From the NCBI RefSeq assembly GCF_016595495.1, contig NZ_JAENIM010000039.1, positions 622,989-686,988 of the forward strand: 64,000 nucleotides of DNA, given 5' to 3'. Source of the DNA: Persicirhabdus sediminis (GTDB lineage Bacteria > Verrucomicrobiota > Verrucomicrobiia > Verrucomicrobiales > Akkermansiaceae). The notes below the pieces were generated by a model. The model saw only the letters and a program-made list of their open reading frames with translations. It had not been told where the DNA came from and did not search any database. The first letter of the stretch is position 1. Each line of letters starts with the position of its first letter. Of the stretch, positions 54,501-63,927 are shown one piece after another. Made by a program: the position numbers and the translations under genes.

Positions 54501-55493
54501 TTAACTAATGGTTTTAACACGAACGCCCTCTTGAGCCACCACTTTACCGATGACTACACCGCCGTTGCCGGCTGAGAGAATTTTCTCAACTTCGTCAGGA
54601 GAAACAATGCTCACCCAGCCGAAGCCCATGTTAAACGTGTGGAATTTATCCTCGGCATCCACGAAGTCAAAAAGTTTAGCCATGCCTGGGTGGTTCCACT
54701 CAGGAATTTCGATGTCGGCTCCGAGACCTTGGAAAAGACGCTCCAGGTTTTCAGGAAGACCACCACCGGTGATGTGTGCGTAGGCTTTAGGTTTTACCCC
54801 AGATGTACGGATATCGCGCACCACATCATCATAGAGACGAGTAGGAGCCAACAGAGCTTCCATTTCTTCTGCAGTGAAAAGATCTGGGTTTTGCTCCATA
54901 ACGCGGCGGATGAGACTCCAGCCATTTGCGTGTGGACCGTCTGATGGATAGCCAACCAGCACGTCACCTTCAACAACTGTAGTTGGGTCGATGAGGTCTG
55001 GCTTCTCGGCAGCACCGATACAGAATCCAGCTAGCTCGACGACGTCTTCAGGCACGATGCCTGGCATCTCGGCGGTTTCGCCACCGGCGAGAATACATCC
55101 ACACTGCTCGAGATAATCAGCCATGCCGGCGATTAAGCGAGTGATCAATGCTTTGTCTAGCTTGGCAATGCCAACGTAATCCAAAAATACCAGCGGATCA
55201 CCACCAGTAGTCATGATGTCATTGACACTCATAGCCACCAAATCTTTGCCGGCTACTTCAAGCATGTCCTGCTTGAGAAGTACTTCCAGCTTGGTGCCTA
55301 CGCCATCACAGCCAGTGACCATGACTGGCTCTTTGTAGTCGCTGAGATCATAAAGAGCTGCAAAAAGCCCAAAGGCTCCAAACAACTGACGCTTTTGTTG
55401 CGTTCTTTTGACGTGTGCCCCGATATCATTCACAAAAGCAGCTGCTTCGCGAGTATCGACGCCCGATTCCTTGTAGGTTAGCTTGTCGGCCAT
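54501..55493 (-). CDS. purM: Phosphoribosylformylglycinamidine cyclo-ligase (AIR synthase)
   Basis: A 330-residue enzyme of purine synthesis making AIR from FGAM with ATP. It starts at the ATG at 55493; the upstream frame has no family similarity. Motifs are YKESGVDTREAAAFV, TGCDGVGTKLEVL, 'VAMSVNDIMTTGGDPLVFLDY', GGETAEMPG, SDGPHANGWSLIRR and the late HITGGGLPENLERL. It forms an operon with purF downstream. Confidence 0.96.
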   Translation of the reverse strand: MADKLTYKESGVDTREAAAFVNDIGAHVKRTQQKRQLFGAFGLFAALYDLSDYKEPVMVTGCDGVGTKLEVLLKQDMLEVAGKDLVAMSVNDIMTTGGDPLVFLDYVGIAKLDKALITRLIAGMADYLEQCGCILAGGETAEMPGIVPEDVVELAGFCIGAAEKPDLIDPTTVVEGDVLVGYPSDGPHANGWSLIRRVMEQNPDLFTAEEMEALLAPTRLYDDVVRDIRTSGVKPKAYAHITGGGLPENLERLFQGLGADIEIPEWNHPGMAKLFDFVDAEDKFHTFNMGFGWVSIVSPDEVEKILSAGNGGVVIGKVVAQEGVRVKTIS

Positions 55494-55671
55494 AGCGTGA
55501 GGCGCTTCTTTTACCACCAGATCGCATTCTGTAAAACCGAATATGAGAAAAATGCATCCACCAGTTTGCATCTCGCCAATCCACACAGCGCCAATCACTT
55601 GACATAACAGCTCAAAGCACCCCGATTAACTGAGCTTTCAAATTTGTCACCCGTAAGGTAATTTTTTGCCA

Positions 55672-55932
55672 ATGCAGCTGCGAATTAAAGCCACTCCGAA
55701 CGCCAAAACCAATGCCATCGTGGGCTGGGAAGAGACCCCGCTAGCGGGTCGTGTATTGCGCATTCGCATCCAGGCACCTCCCGTTGAGGGCAAAGCCAAC
55801 AAGGCGATTCAGGTATTTCTCGCCAAGCAGCTCGGCGTGGGCAAATCAAAAATCCAGCTGCAAAAAGGCGATACCTCGCGCATCAAAACATTCGAGATCC
55901 CCGACGACTGCCAGCTGCCGGACAATTTTTAA
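55672..55932 (+). CDS. DUF167/YggU family protein
   Basis: An 86-residue protein from the ATG at 55672 (a TTG two codons upstream is possible). The family core is complete: LRIKATPNAKTNAIVGWEE, LRIRIQAPPVEGKANKAIQVFLAKQLGV and IQLQKGDTSRIKTFEI. It is a small conserved fold of unknown biochemical role. Confidence 0.9.
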   Translation: MQLRIKATPNAKTNAIVGWEETPLAGRVLRIRIQAPPVEGKANKAIQVFLAKQLGVGKSKIQLQKGDTSRIKTFEIPDDCQLPDNF

Positions 55933-55993
55933 CCAGCAAGTGGCATCATCCAGCCAGCTGGAAATTTTCCCGCTGGCTAGCTGGGAAATTGGG

Positions 55994-56611
55994 TCACTTG
56001 TGCGCTGACCACTCGCTCGGCTGCATCGTGACCTGTGAGAAATCACACACAAATGACGATTCCTCTGGGCTACACGCATAAAGCCCAACTGGCACCGTTG
56101 GCGCGTCTTGGTCGTCAGCTACCCCATCAAGCTTCTTCATGCGGAAAATCCTCAGCTGGTAGAAATCCTGACCGTCGAGCGAGTATTCCAACCGGAAATC
56201 TGGCCCGCGCTGGCTAAGCCGATACCACATGCTCGCTGGCGTCGGGATATCTTGTGTAGCCCAATCAGAAAATCCATCATTCGTCACCACACTGCCCAGC
56301 TTGGAAACCCCCTCTGATTCAAATTCCACCGAGGCTTTAAACCAGTTCCTCTCATCCAGATAGATCAAAATGCCACATTGGTCAAAGCGACGGTAGTAGG
56401 TGAAATCGACCTTAGTGGTGAATGTGAATGCCTCGTCCACATCAAACAAATACGCTGGCGCATTGGCCTTGCTGAAGCCGTAGTACGTCTGCTGCCACAG
56501 ATCTGTGTGCGGCTCGGTGGTGATCGAGATCCCATCCACAAATACGATGAACGACTCAGGTTTATTCAGCCAGCGACCTTTCTTGAAATTTAATACATCT
56601 TCCACCCACAC
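55994..56611 (-). CDS. DUF1349 (concanavalin-like) domain protein
   Basis: A 205-residue protein, start GTG at 56611. The DUF1349 features are TKVDFTYYRRFDQCGILIYLDERNWFKASVEF, SVVTNDGFSDWATQ, and 'SMWYRLSQRGPDFRLEYSLDGQDFYQLRIF'. This is the beta-sandwich fold related to the C-terminal domain of GH43 xylosidases. No signal peptide is seen, so it is probably cytosolic, as many stand-alone DUF1349 proteins are. Confidence 0.85.
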   Translation of the reverse strand: MWVEDVLNFKKGRWLNKPESFIVFVDGISITTEPHTDLWQQTYYGFSKANAPAYLFDVDEAFTFTTKVDFTYYRRFDQCGILIYLDERNWFKASVEFESEGVSKLGSVVTNDGFSDWATQDIPTPASMWYRLSQRGPDFRLEYSLDGQDFYQLRIFRMKKLDGVADDQDAPTVPVGLYACSPEESSFVCDFSQVTMQPSEWSAHK

Positions 56612-56726
56612 AATTTTGCAGATATCAAAAAATGCGCAAGCCCCGAGAAATACGAAACCTCTCGGTACATAGGGAAAGCCCCAACTACGAGATGGCTAAC
56701 TTCACCAACTAGAAATCACAACTAAG

Positions 56727-57029
56727 CTACTTTGCTTCTAGATTCTCCAGCCGAAGCAGTCGCTCCGCCCTCATCACGTAGACAATATAGACAATCTCAC
56801 CCTCAATACGATAAAACACCCTCAGCGGCGGGATAGACAAATGACTATATCTTGTGCCGGGAAGATCATGCGGGTGAGGACACATTTCCGGAAAATCCTC
56901 CAGCAGCGAGACTCTGGAAAATACCTCCTTTATCAAATTTGACGCCGCAGAAGGTCGATCTAACGCGATGTAATCAGCTATCGCATCTAGCTCAGCCAAG
57001 GCTGGCCCTGACCAAATTATTCGAGCCAT
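56727..57029 (-). CDS. ParE/RelE-superfamily toxin
   Basis: A 100-residue protein: WSGPALAELDAIADYIALDRPSAA, then FSRVSLLEDFPEMC, and 'LSIPPLRVFYRIEGEIVYIVYVMRAERLL' with the terminal strand and basic tail of the ParE/RelE fold. ParE toxins inhibit DNA gyrase, RelE toxins cut mRNA; the helix-rich start and 'R-x-FYRIE' favour the ParE side. Its start overlaps the antitoxin gene by 13 bp, the usual type II arrangement with antitoxin first. Confidence 0.88.
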   Translation of the reverse strand: MARIIWSGPALAELDAIADYIALDRPSAASNLIKEVFSRVSLLEDFPEMCPHPHDLPGTRYSHLSIPPLRVFYRIEGEIVYIVYVMRAERLLRLENLEAK

Positions 57030-57274
57030 CTTGCCATGCGAGTTTGCGCCTGCTCATGGTCAACGGTGCGCCCATCTGCAATTGCCTTTTCACCGCGTGC
57101 AATGCCCTCTAGCAATGCCATCCTAGATTCCATAAGCTCAAAAGTATCTACATCCACGAGGTAGGCTGCAGGTTTACCGTGCTGCGTGATCAAAACCGGC
57201 TCATGGTCATCCGCTAGCTGAGTCAAAATATCAGTCGCTTTACGCTTCAATGTCGTGACCAGTTCCGTCTTCAT
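57017..57274 (-). CDS. Phd/YefM-family antitoxin
   Basis: An 85-residue antitoxin. The N-terminal DNA-binding domain has ATDILTQLADDHEPVLITQHGKPAAYLVDVDTFE, the Phd/YefM signature. The C-terminal helix (EGIARGEKAIADGRTVDHEQAQTRMARWLE) would wrap the toxin. It is likely to autorepress through the palindrome that abuts its start codon. Confidence 0.9.
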   Translation of the reverse strand: MKTELVTTLKRKATDILTQLADDHEPVLITQHGKPAAYLVDVDTFELMESRMALLEGIARGEKAIADGRTVDHEQAQTRMARWLE

Positions 57275-57275
57275 A

Positions 57276-57293
57276 GTATCACTATAGTGATAC
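57276..57293. promoter_or_regulatory. Operator palindrome of the toxin-antitoxin operon
   Basis: GTATCACTATAGTGATAC is a perfect 18-bp inverted repeat ending one base before the antitoxin ATG (57274). TATAGT inside it could serve as the -10 box on the minus strand. The transcript would then have almost no leader, and bound antitoxin would block RNA polymerase directly. Confidence 0.85.
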
Positions 57294-57442
57294 TCATTGC
57301 TGGCGCAACCGCAATTTAATCAACTAGCTGTAGCTTGTGGAGCTCAGCAACCAGTACACTTGCTTTAAAACATCATGCGCAATCGACTTGCCATGGACTA
57401 ACAAACCATTAGATTTTAAATCTATCACAAACATCTATCTAC

Positions 57443-58099
57443 ATGTTCAAAAAGACTCATTCATCATCCATACCGCCAGCTAGCCAGCCAGCACATCTTC
57501 ATCTGGAAAATGATCCCATTGCCCAACAAACCGACTGGGGGCCGGCAAAAAGTGGCGGCGCAAATTTCAAAACCCACAAGCTTCAGCGCCTATCAGACAC
57601 ACGTTATCAATTCAAAGCCAGCGCTGGAGCGCTTATCTTTTACCTCATTTTCATCGTTGCGGGCATAGGCGCTTTCATCCTTGCAGCAAGCGGGGCGCTA
57701 GCAGATAAAGGCCCTATGGCTATTGGCATAGTCAGCATCATCGGCTTAACCTTCACCACAGCCGGCAGTGCCATGCTGTATTTTGGCGCCATGCCAATCA
57801 ACATCGACAGCAAACATCAGGCTTTCTGGCGCGGCAAAAAAGACCCCACACAAGTCTTTGATAAAACCAAACTCAAAGACTATGCCGCATTTTCCGATAT
57901 CCACGCCATCCAGCTGGTCTCTGAGTATTGCACTGGCTCGAAAAATAATGGCTCGTATTATAGCTATGAGATCAACTTGGTACTCACCAATAGCGAGCGC
58001 ATCAACGTCATCGACCACGGCAACAAATATGTTGTTGTTGATGATGCCTGCAAACTAGCTGAATTCACCGGCAAACCACTGTGGAATATGATCAGCTAG
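57443..58099 (+). CDS. Membrane protein with two helices
   Basis: A 218-residue protein: a polar N-terminus, two close membrane helices (about residues 62-84 and 92-115) and a C-terminal beta-rich cytosolic domain (AIQLVSEYC, SYYSYEINLVLTNSERINVIDHG). The layout resembles small PH-like membrane proteins. It is convergent with the next gene and ends 28 bp from it. Function unknown. Confidence 0.65.
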   Translation: MFKKTHSSSIPPASQPAHLHLENDPIAQQTDWGPAKSGGANFKTHKLQRLSDTRYQFKASAGALIFYLIFIVAGIGAFILAASGALADKGPMAIGIVSIIGLTFTTAGSAMLYFGAMPINIDSKHQAFWRGKKDPTQVFDKTKLKDYAAFSDIHAIQLVSEYCTGSKNNGSYYSYEINLVLTNSERINVIDHGNKYVVVDDACKLAEFTGKPLWNMIS

Positions 58100-58127
58100 A
58101 TGCTGAAAATCAACTAGTTAGACTTCA

Positions 58128-59243
58128 TCAAGCTAGCTGGGTGACAATATCTGCTCTGGTTAATAATGATTTCTCATCGCCAGCTAGACTGAATACCTTG
58201 CAGCCATTGGTGAAATACAGCTGGTCGCCAATGGTTTCAAAGGCCACCACATTGGTGCTGAGCTTTTCGCCATTTTCATTGACCAATTCCCACGAATTAG
58301 GAACCAGCTCGTAACTTTGGTCGCCCTTATCGCGCTTGAGTTTCACGCAATCTACCAGCGTGCCCATAACGTCGACATTTTTGCTCTGTTTGCCCACGTT
58401 AGTCGCCATCTCCTGAGTTGGCGGTTTCTTGATGTTAGCAATCATCGTAGCTAGATGATAGAGCGACATAACAAAATAATACGGCAATAAGAGCACATGC
58501 AAAATCCGCCGACCAAGGCTAACGCCCTCTGGGTACATCTGGTAAGGACGGCGAATGTAATATAAGGTGCCATTGGTCGATTTTACTGGCGCGAGGTAGT
58601 CGAAGTTTTCATCACCAGCGAGCACCTTGCTGTCACCAGTTTCCAGGTGCAGCGACATCACCTCCATCGGCGCATGCGCCATGATGTAGCCATCTTCGCT
58701 GCGCCCAATGCCACCACTTTGATAGATTACTTCATCGCCGTGAAATCGCGGCAGCACATCGCGAGAATCACCACCTGTTAGCGTTTTCTCGTGGCGGCCA
58801 AATTCATTATGTAGGTGCACGTTATAAGCGCCATCTTCATCACTGCTAGAGATGACAAACTGCTGGCGCTCAGGGCTAAAATCAAAACCACAGACGTGAT
58901 AGTCTTGTTTATGAAAGAGTCGGCGCTCGTAATCGTCGCTGAAGCGATAGGAAAAGAGCCCAGTCATCGCCCCATTGGTGATGATGTAGTAGGCCATGTC
59001 ATCAAAACAACGCACCGCCAGACAACGAAATTCCACATCGCGTGACGAGCGCTTCGCCCCACCCCACGCTGAGCCAAACATGCCGCCGTCACCTGCAGAG
59101 TTTTGTTTCCAGCCATTGAGCTCAGCGTGGCGTTCCGCCTCAGCTACCTTTTGCGCCACAAACTCACTCACATGTTCTTCGTATCGGCCGCCGCCTTTAG
59201 AAAACATCAGCCTGCCATCAGAAATTATCGCCTTCACATTCAT
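58128..59243 (-). CDS. Hypothetical protein with propeller-like repeats and one membrane segment
   Basis: A 371-residue protein. The central 230 residues show repeated 'strand, D/E-G, strand' units (CGFDFSPERQQFVISSSDEDG, DVLPRFHGDEVIYQSGG, YLAPVKSTNGTLYYIRRP) like a TolB/WD-type propeller. A hydrophobic helix (ILHVLLLPYYFVMSLYHLATMI) interrupts at about 250-270. There is no signal peptide. Function not recognised. Confidence 0.6.
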   Translation of the reverse strand: MNVKAIISDGRLMFSKGGGRYEEHVSEFVAQKVAEAERHAELNGWKQNSAGDGGMFGSAWGGAKRSSRDVEFRCLAVRCFDDMAYYIITNGAMTGLFSYRFSDDYERRLFHKQDYHVCGFDFSPERQQFVISSSDEDGAYNVHLHNEFGRHEKTLTGGDSRDVLPRFHGDEVIYQSGGIGRSEDGYIMAHAPMEVMSLHLETGDSKVLAGDENFDYLAPVKSTNGTLYYIRRPYQMYPEGVSLGRRILHVLLLPYYFVMSLYHLATMIANIKKPPTQEMATNVGKQSKNVDVMGTLVDCVKLKRDKGDQSYELVPNSWELVNENGEKLSTNVVAFETIGDQLYFTNGCKVFSLAGDEKSLLTRADIVTQLA

Positions 59244-59356
59244 AAACCGTTACAGCCAATCAAAGCAATCTAGCGGATAAGGTCAAACAAACAATTAGTT
59301 ATCACGCTAACTGGTTTTCACTGTCTCTTCTAATCTACACGATCTATCATTAGAAG

Positions 59357-60841
59357 ATGTCACGATTCACCAAGTGGTTTTTCATTGTTCTAGCCAGCAT
59401 TCTACTTGTCTTTGTCGCCCTGCCAGCTAGCTGGTATGGATATTATGCTTGGAAGTTAGACCGCGACTTTAAGCAACTCAGCGAATCGCTTCACGCTGCT
59501 GATCCGGCACGAGCTAATCAGGTAGATCTCATGTCCCAGCTAGCTGAGATTGACGATTCGATTAGGGATTGGAGATCGAACTTCAACTCGTACCCTCAGA
59601 TGCTTCCTAGCTACGCCGGCCTATGGCAATATCACGACCGTAGATGGTTCGCTGAAAGACGTGGCCGAACCTTCGATGAATCGATCACCTCAGCACATCA
59701 ATTTGCCTACTGGCTAGAGCGCAAACACTATCGCAGCAGCGACAGCGAAGCAGCTAAAGCTGAAAAACCACGCAAAGTTTACCGCACTGAGGGGCAGGTC
59801 GCGGCAGATCCCTCGCTGCTCACCCGTTATTCTATTACTAATGAAAAAAACACACGCCAGCTGGTTGTGATCACCGAGGCCGACGCCGCTGAGAAGTTTT
59901 TGCACGACCATGGTGAGGAAATTAATCAACAACTCGCACCTTGGATTGCGAGATTCAAAGCCAGTGATTATTGGCACAGCAAGTTAGGTAAATATAAGTT
60001 AGAATTCGAGCTGGTCGCTGCTTGCCAACTACTCAGCCTTACTACCAGCGCGCGGCTATTGATAGGTGAGATCGACGCGGCTATGGATGATCTAATGCTT
60101 TTGATCAAGATGAGCCAAATGCCGACCATTGGTGACTCTATCTACAGCCATCATCTTCAAGCCAGCATTCAAGAATACGTCATCGATCTGGTTTGGCAGA
60201 TTCTCAATAACAAAACATTAGACGGCAACCAGCTGCAAGCTCTCCAGCCAGCATTTCCTAAAGGAAACAATGCTCAGGAGATGGCTAAATACATTGCGGC
60301 GTCGAGCATCTGGGTGAGCTCAAAGTGGCAAGATTTCGCTAATGATAAAATGCTCCATGGTGAGCTCTCAGCTGGCGATCGATTCATGCTACCCTATCGT
60401 CTGAGCAAACAAAATAAATCACTGCGAGAGCTAAGCAAGCAGCTGAGCCAGCTTGCCAGCCAAGGCGAGGAGATGTCCTATCCAGCTAGCAAAAAATGGA
60501 TTCCTTCAACTGATGATTCGTTAGATCTGCTCTTTAAAGTTGATGTCGGGTCTATCTTACGCCAACAACTCACGCGAAATACGCTCTACCAACAAATGCG
60601 CACCGCCATTGCGCTGGAAAGGTTCTATCTAGACCACGGCAGCTACCCGAGCCAGATGAATCAACTTGTGCCCATCTATCTAGCCGATGCACCTATCAAC
60701 GGGCTCAGCGGAGAGGCCATCAGCTGGCAACTCGACAAAAATGGCCCGGTCATGCAGCATGATAGAACTACTACGACATTGGGTAAAAATGGTGAGTGCT
60801 CTGAGCAAATAGAACCATTCGTCTGGAGGTACTGGAGGTAA
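59357..60841 (+). CDS. Secreted or anchored paralogous-family protein (copy 3)
   Basis: A 494-residue intact member of the family at 2172-3539 and 3599-5060. It has an N-terminal membrane segment (FFIVLASILLVFVALPASW), a long helical body, and the C-terminal motif TAIALERFYLDHGSYPSQMNQLVPIYLADAPINGLSGEAISWQLD. The end 'PFVWRYWR' matches the layout of the broken copy's 'AVDWRHRR'. It is followed directly by the 202-bp repeat array. Function unknown. Confidence 0.75.
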   Translation: MSRFTKWFFIVLASILLVFVALPASWYGYYAWKLDRDFKQLSESLHAADPARANQVDLMSQLAEIDDSIRDWRSNFNSYPQMLPSYAGLWQYHDRRWFAERRGRTFDESITSAHQFAYWLERKHYRSSDSEAAKAEKPRKVYRTEGQVAADPSLLTRYSITNEKNTRQLVVITEADAAEKFLHDHGEEINQQLAPWIARFKASDYWHSKLGKYKLEFELVAACQLLSLTTSARLLIGEIDAAMDDLMLLIKMSQMPTIGDSIYSHHLQASIQEYVIDLVWQILNNKTLDGNQLQALQPAFPKGNNAQEMAKYIAASSIWVSSKWQDFANDKMLHGELSAGDRFMLPYRLSKQNKSLRELSKQLSQLASQGEEMSYPASKKWIPSTDDSLDLLFKVDVGSILRQQLTRNTLYQQMRTAIALERFYLDHGSYPSQMNQLVPIYLADAPINGLSGEAISWQLDKNGPVMQHDRTTTTLGKNGECSEQIEPFVWRYWR

Positions 60842-60869
60842 CCAGCTGGCTAGATTTTCCAGCCAGCTA

Positions 60870-62966
60870 GCTAGATTTTCCAGCTCCCCCGTCGTGCGGG
60901 GCTGGAACTGAAGGTCATTTGACTTGTGTGAGCGGATGGTTGCCTTTTGGTATTTCTACCCGCTAGGCAAAAGCGGCGAAGGATCGCCGCAGTCCAAAGC
61001 CTGCGGCCGAACTAGCTAGCTCTTTTGGTTTTTTCCAGCTGGCTCTGACATCACGGGCCGAAAGTTATCATGCTAGATTTCCCACCTCCCCGTCGTTCTG
61101 GGCTGGAACTGAAGGTCATTTGATCTCCTGAGAGCGGATGTTTGTCTTTTGGTATTTCTATCCGCTAGATGAAAGCGGCGAAGGATCGCCGCAGTCCAAA
61201 GCCTGCGGCCGAAGTAGCTAGCCGATTTGGTTTTTCCAGCTGGCTCTGACATCACGGGCTGAGAGCTATTTAGGTAGATTCACCCTGCTAACCCGTCGTT
61301 CTGGGTTGGAACTGAAGGTCATTTGACTTGTGTGAGCGGATGTTTGTCTTTTGGTATTTCTACCCGCTAGGCAAAAGCGGCGAAGGATCGCCGCAGTCCA
61401 AAGCCTGCGGCCGAACTAGCTAGCTCTTTTGGGTTTTTTCCAGCTGGCTCTGACATCGCGGACTGAGAGCTATTTAGGTAGATTCACCCTGCCAGCCCGT
61501 CGTTCTGGGCTGGAACTGAAGGTCATTTGATCTCCTGAGAGCGGATGTTTGTCTTTTGGTATTTCTATCCGCTAGATGAAAGCGGCGAAGGATCGCCGCA
61601 GTCCAAAGCCTGCGGCCGAACTAACTAGCTCTTTTGTTTTTTCCAGCTGGCTCTGACATCACGGGCCGAAAGCTATCTCTTCTAGATTTACCCTGCTAGC
61701 CCGTCGTTCTGGGCTGGAACTGAAGGTCATTCGACTTGTGTGAGCGGATGGTTGCCTTTTGGTATTTCTATCCGCCAGGCAAAAGCGGCGAAGGATCGCC
61801 GCAGTCCAAAGCCTGCGGCCGAACTAACTAGCTCTTTTGGTTTTTTCCAGCTGGCTCTGACATCACGGGCCGAACTAGCTAGCCGATTTGGTTTTTCCAG
61901 CTGGCTCTGACATCGCGGGCCGTAAACTATCTCTGCTAGATTTCCCAGCTCCCCCGTCGTTCTGGGTTGGAACTGAAGGTCATTTGACTTGTGTGAGCGG
62001 ATGTTTGTCTTTTGGTATTTCTACCCGCTAGGCAAAAGCGGCGAAGGATCGCCGCAGTCCAAAGCCTGCGGCTAAACTAACTAGCTCTTTTGGTTTTTTC
62101 CAGCTGGCTCTGACATCACGGGCCGCAAACTATCTCTGCTAGATTTCCCAGCTCCCCCGTCGTTCTGGGCTGGAACTGAAGGTCATTTGACTTGTGTGAG
62201 CGGATGGTTGCTCTTTGGTATTTCTACCCGCTAGGCAAAAGCGGCGAAGGATCGCCGCAGTCCAAAGCCTGCGGCCGAAGTAGCTAGCCGATTTGGTTTT
62301 TCCAGCTGGCTCTGACATCACGGGCTGAGAGCTATTTAGGTAGATTCACCCTGCTAACCCGTCGTTCTGGGTTGGAACTGAAGGTCATTTGACTTGTGTG
62401 AGCGGATGTTTGTCTTTTGGTATTTCTATCCGCTAGATAAAAGCGGCGAAGGATCGCCGCAGTCCAAAGCCTGCGGCCGAACTAGCTGAGTGTTCTGGAA
62501 TTTCCAGCTGGCTCTGACATCGGGGACTGAGAGCTATTTAGGTAGATTCACCCTGCTAGCCCGTCGTGCGGGGCTGGAACTGAAGGTCATTTGACTTGTG
62601 TGAGCGGATGGTTGCCTTTTGGTATTTCTACCCGCTAGGCAAAAGCGGCGAAGGATCGCCGCAGTCCAAAGCCTGCGGCCGAACTAGCTAGCTCTTTTGG
62701 TTTTTTCCAGCTGGCTCTGACATCACGGGCCGAAAGTTATCATGCTAGATTTCCCACCTCCCCGTCGTTCTGGGCTGGAACTGAAGGTCATTTGATCTCC
62801 TGAGAGCGGATGTTTGTCTTTTGGTATTTCTATCCGCTAGGCAAAAGCGGCGAAGGATCGCCGCAGTCCAAAGCCTGCGGCCTAACTAAGTAGCTCTTTT
62901 GGTTTTTTCAAGCTGGCTCTGACATCGCGGGCTGAACTAGCTAGCCGATTTGGTTTTTCCAGCTGG
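60870..62966. repeat. Ten-copy tandem array, 202-bp unit
   Basis: The core GGCGAAGGATCGCCGCAGTC recurs at 60975, 61177, 61379, 61584, 61787, 62040, 62243, 62445, 62647 and 62849. Spacings are 202-205 bp except one of 253, explained by an extra partial unit around 61866-61915. Each unit has a perfect GCGGCGA-AGGA-TCGCCGC hairpin, an overlapping CCGCAG/CTGCGG hairpin, a C/G-rich hairpin (as at 61290-61307 and 61494-61511), AGCGGA/TCCGCT arms and one CCAGCTGG or close variant. No protein frame is conserved; two 60-codon minus-strand frames are products of the repetition. Confidence 0.95.
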
Positions 62967-63013
62967 CTCCATCGTGCTGGACTGAAAACTGAAAACTTTA
63001 ATCTGAAAACTAA

Positions 63014-63052
63014 AAAAACCACCATCACGCCAGCTGGCGTGATGATGGTTTT
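63014..63052 (-). terminator. fabG terminator centred on CCAGCTGG
   Basis: This is a near-perfect palindrome: AAACCACCATCACGCCAG against CTGGCGTGATGATGGTTT with one mismatch. Its dyad axis falls in the CCAGCTGG at 63030-63037. A T-run follows on the minus strand. It lies 20 bp after the fabG stop codon. Confidence 0.85.
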
Positions 63053-63071
63053 AAGGAAATTAGAAATCTAA

Positions 63072-63818
63072 TTACATCGTCATTCCGCCGTCAGTGGCAA
63101 CTACTTGACCAGTGATGTAGCGAGCTTCTTTGCTGGCGAGGAAGAGTGTAAGTGCAGCGACGTCGTCAGTGCTGCCCAGCTCACCGAGCGGGATGTTGCC
63201 GAGGATGGCATCTTTGACTTTGTCGTTGAGTTCGTCAGTCATTTCAGTAGCGATGAATCCTGGAGCGATGGCGTTACAAGTCACCTTGCGGCCAGCTAGC
63301 TCTTTAGCTACAGCTTTAGAGAAACCAATCAGACCAGCCTTACTTGCGGCGTAGTTAGTTTGACCCGCATTGCCCATCAGACCGATTACTGAGCTGATGT
63401 TAACGATGCGTGGATCTTCCGCTTTCATCAATGTGCGCTGGAATGCTTTCACGGTGTTGAATGCACCCTTGAGGTTAGTATCGAGCACTGCGTCCCAATC
63501 CGCTTCTTTCATGCGCATGAGCAGGCCGTCGCGAGTGATGCCCGCGTTGTTGACGAGGATGTTGACGGTGCCAAAATCAGCAACCACCTGCTTGCCAAGG
63601 GCTGCTACTTCGTCGTGATTAGCCACGTCTACAGCGTAGGCTTTAGCGCTTTCAGGAAACTCAGCATTGATGGCTTCTGCAGCTGCGCCACAGCTGGACT
63701 CACTGCGGCTCACCACAGCAACTTTAGCACCTTCAGCTGCAAATGCTTTTGCGATCTCTTGTCCGATTCCGCGACCACCACCAGTGACCACGACAACTTT
63801 GTTTTCAAAACGTGACAT
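63072..63818 (-). CDS. fabG: 3-oxoacyl-[ACP] reductase
   Basis: A 248-residue short-chain dehydrogenase from the ATG at 63818 (upstream extension to 63857 lacks similarity). The NADPH loop is TGGGRGIGQ (12-20), then NNAGITRDGLLMRM (90-103). The catalytic tetrad is Asn115, Ser143, Tyr156, Lys160 in 'NISSVIGLMGNAGQTNYAASKAG'. The ending ITGQVVATDGGMTM is typical of FabG. It reduces 3-oxoacyl-ACP in fatty acid elongation. The partial gene upstream is on the same strand. Confidence 0.93.
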   Translation of the reverse strand: MSRFENKVVVVTGGGRGIGQEIAKAFAAEGAKVAVVSRSESSCGAAAEAINAEFPESAKAYAVDVANHDEVAALGKQVVADFGTVNILVNNAGITRDGLLMRMKEADWDAVLDTNLKGAFNTVKAFQRTLMKAEDPRIVNISSVIGLMGNAGQTNYAASKAGLIGFSKAVAKELAGRKVTCNAIAPGFIATEMTDELNDKVKDAILGNIPLGELGSTDDVAALTLFLASKEARYITGQVVATDGGMTM

Positions 63819-63927
63819 GCACGTATTTGTCACGCTTTTCAGCGACTGCCAAATCAAAAAGTTGAGTTATTTACAATTGTTAGTCAGGAATGTAAGTATT
63901 GACAGGTGATCTGCGCACGCGGATCTG

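Noticed and set aside
61073-62321. Two near-identical 60-codon minus-strand frames in the 202-bp array
   Set aside because: They are created by the repeat itself and occur only in units lacking stop-creating changes; no start signal or conservation.
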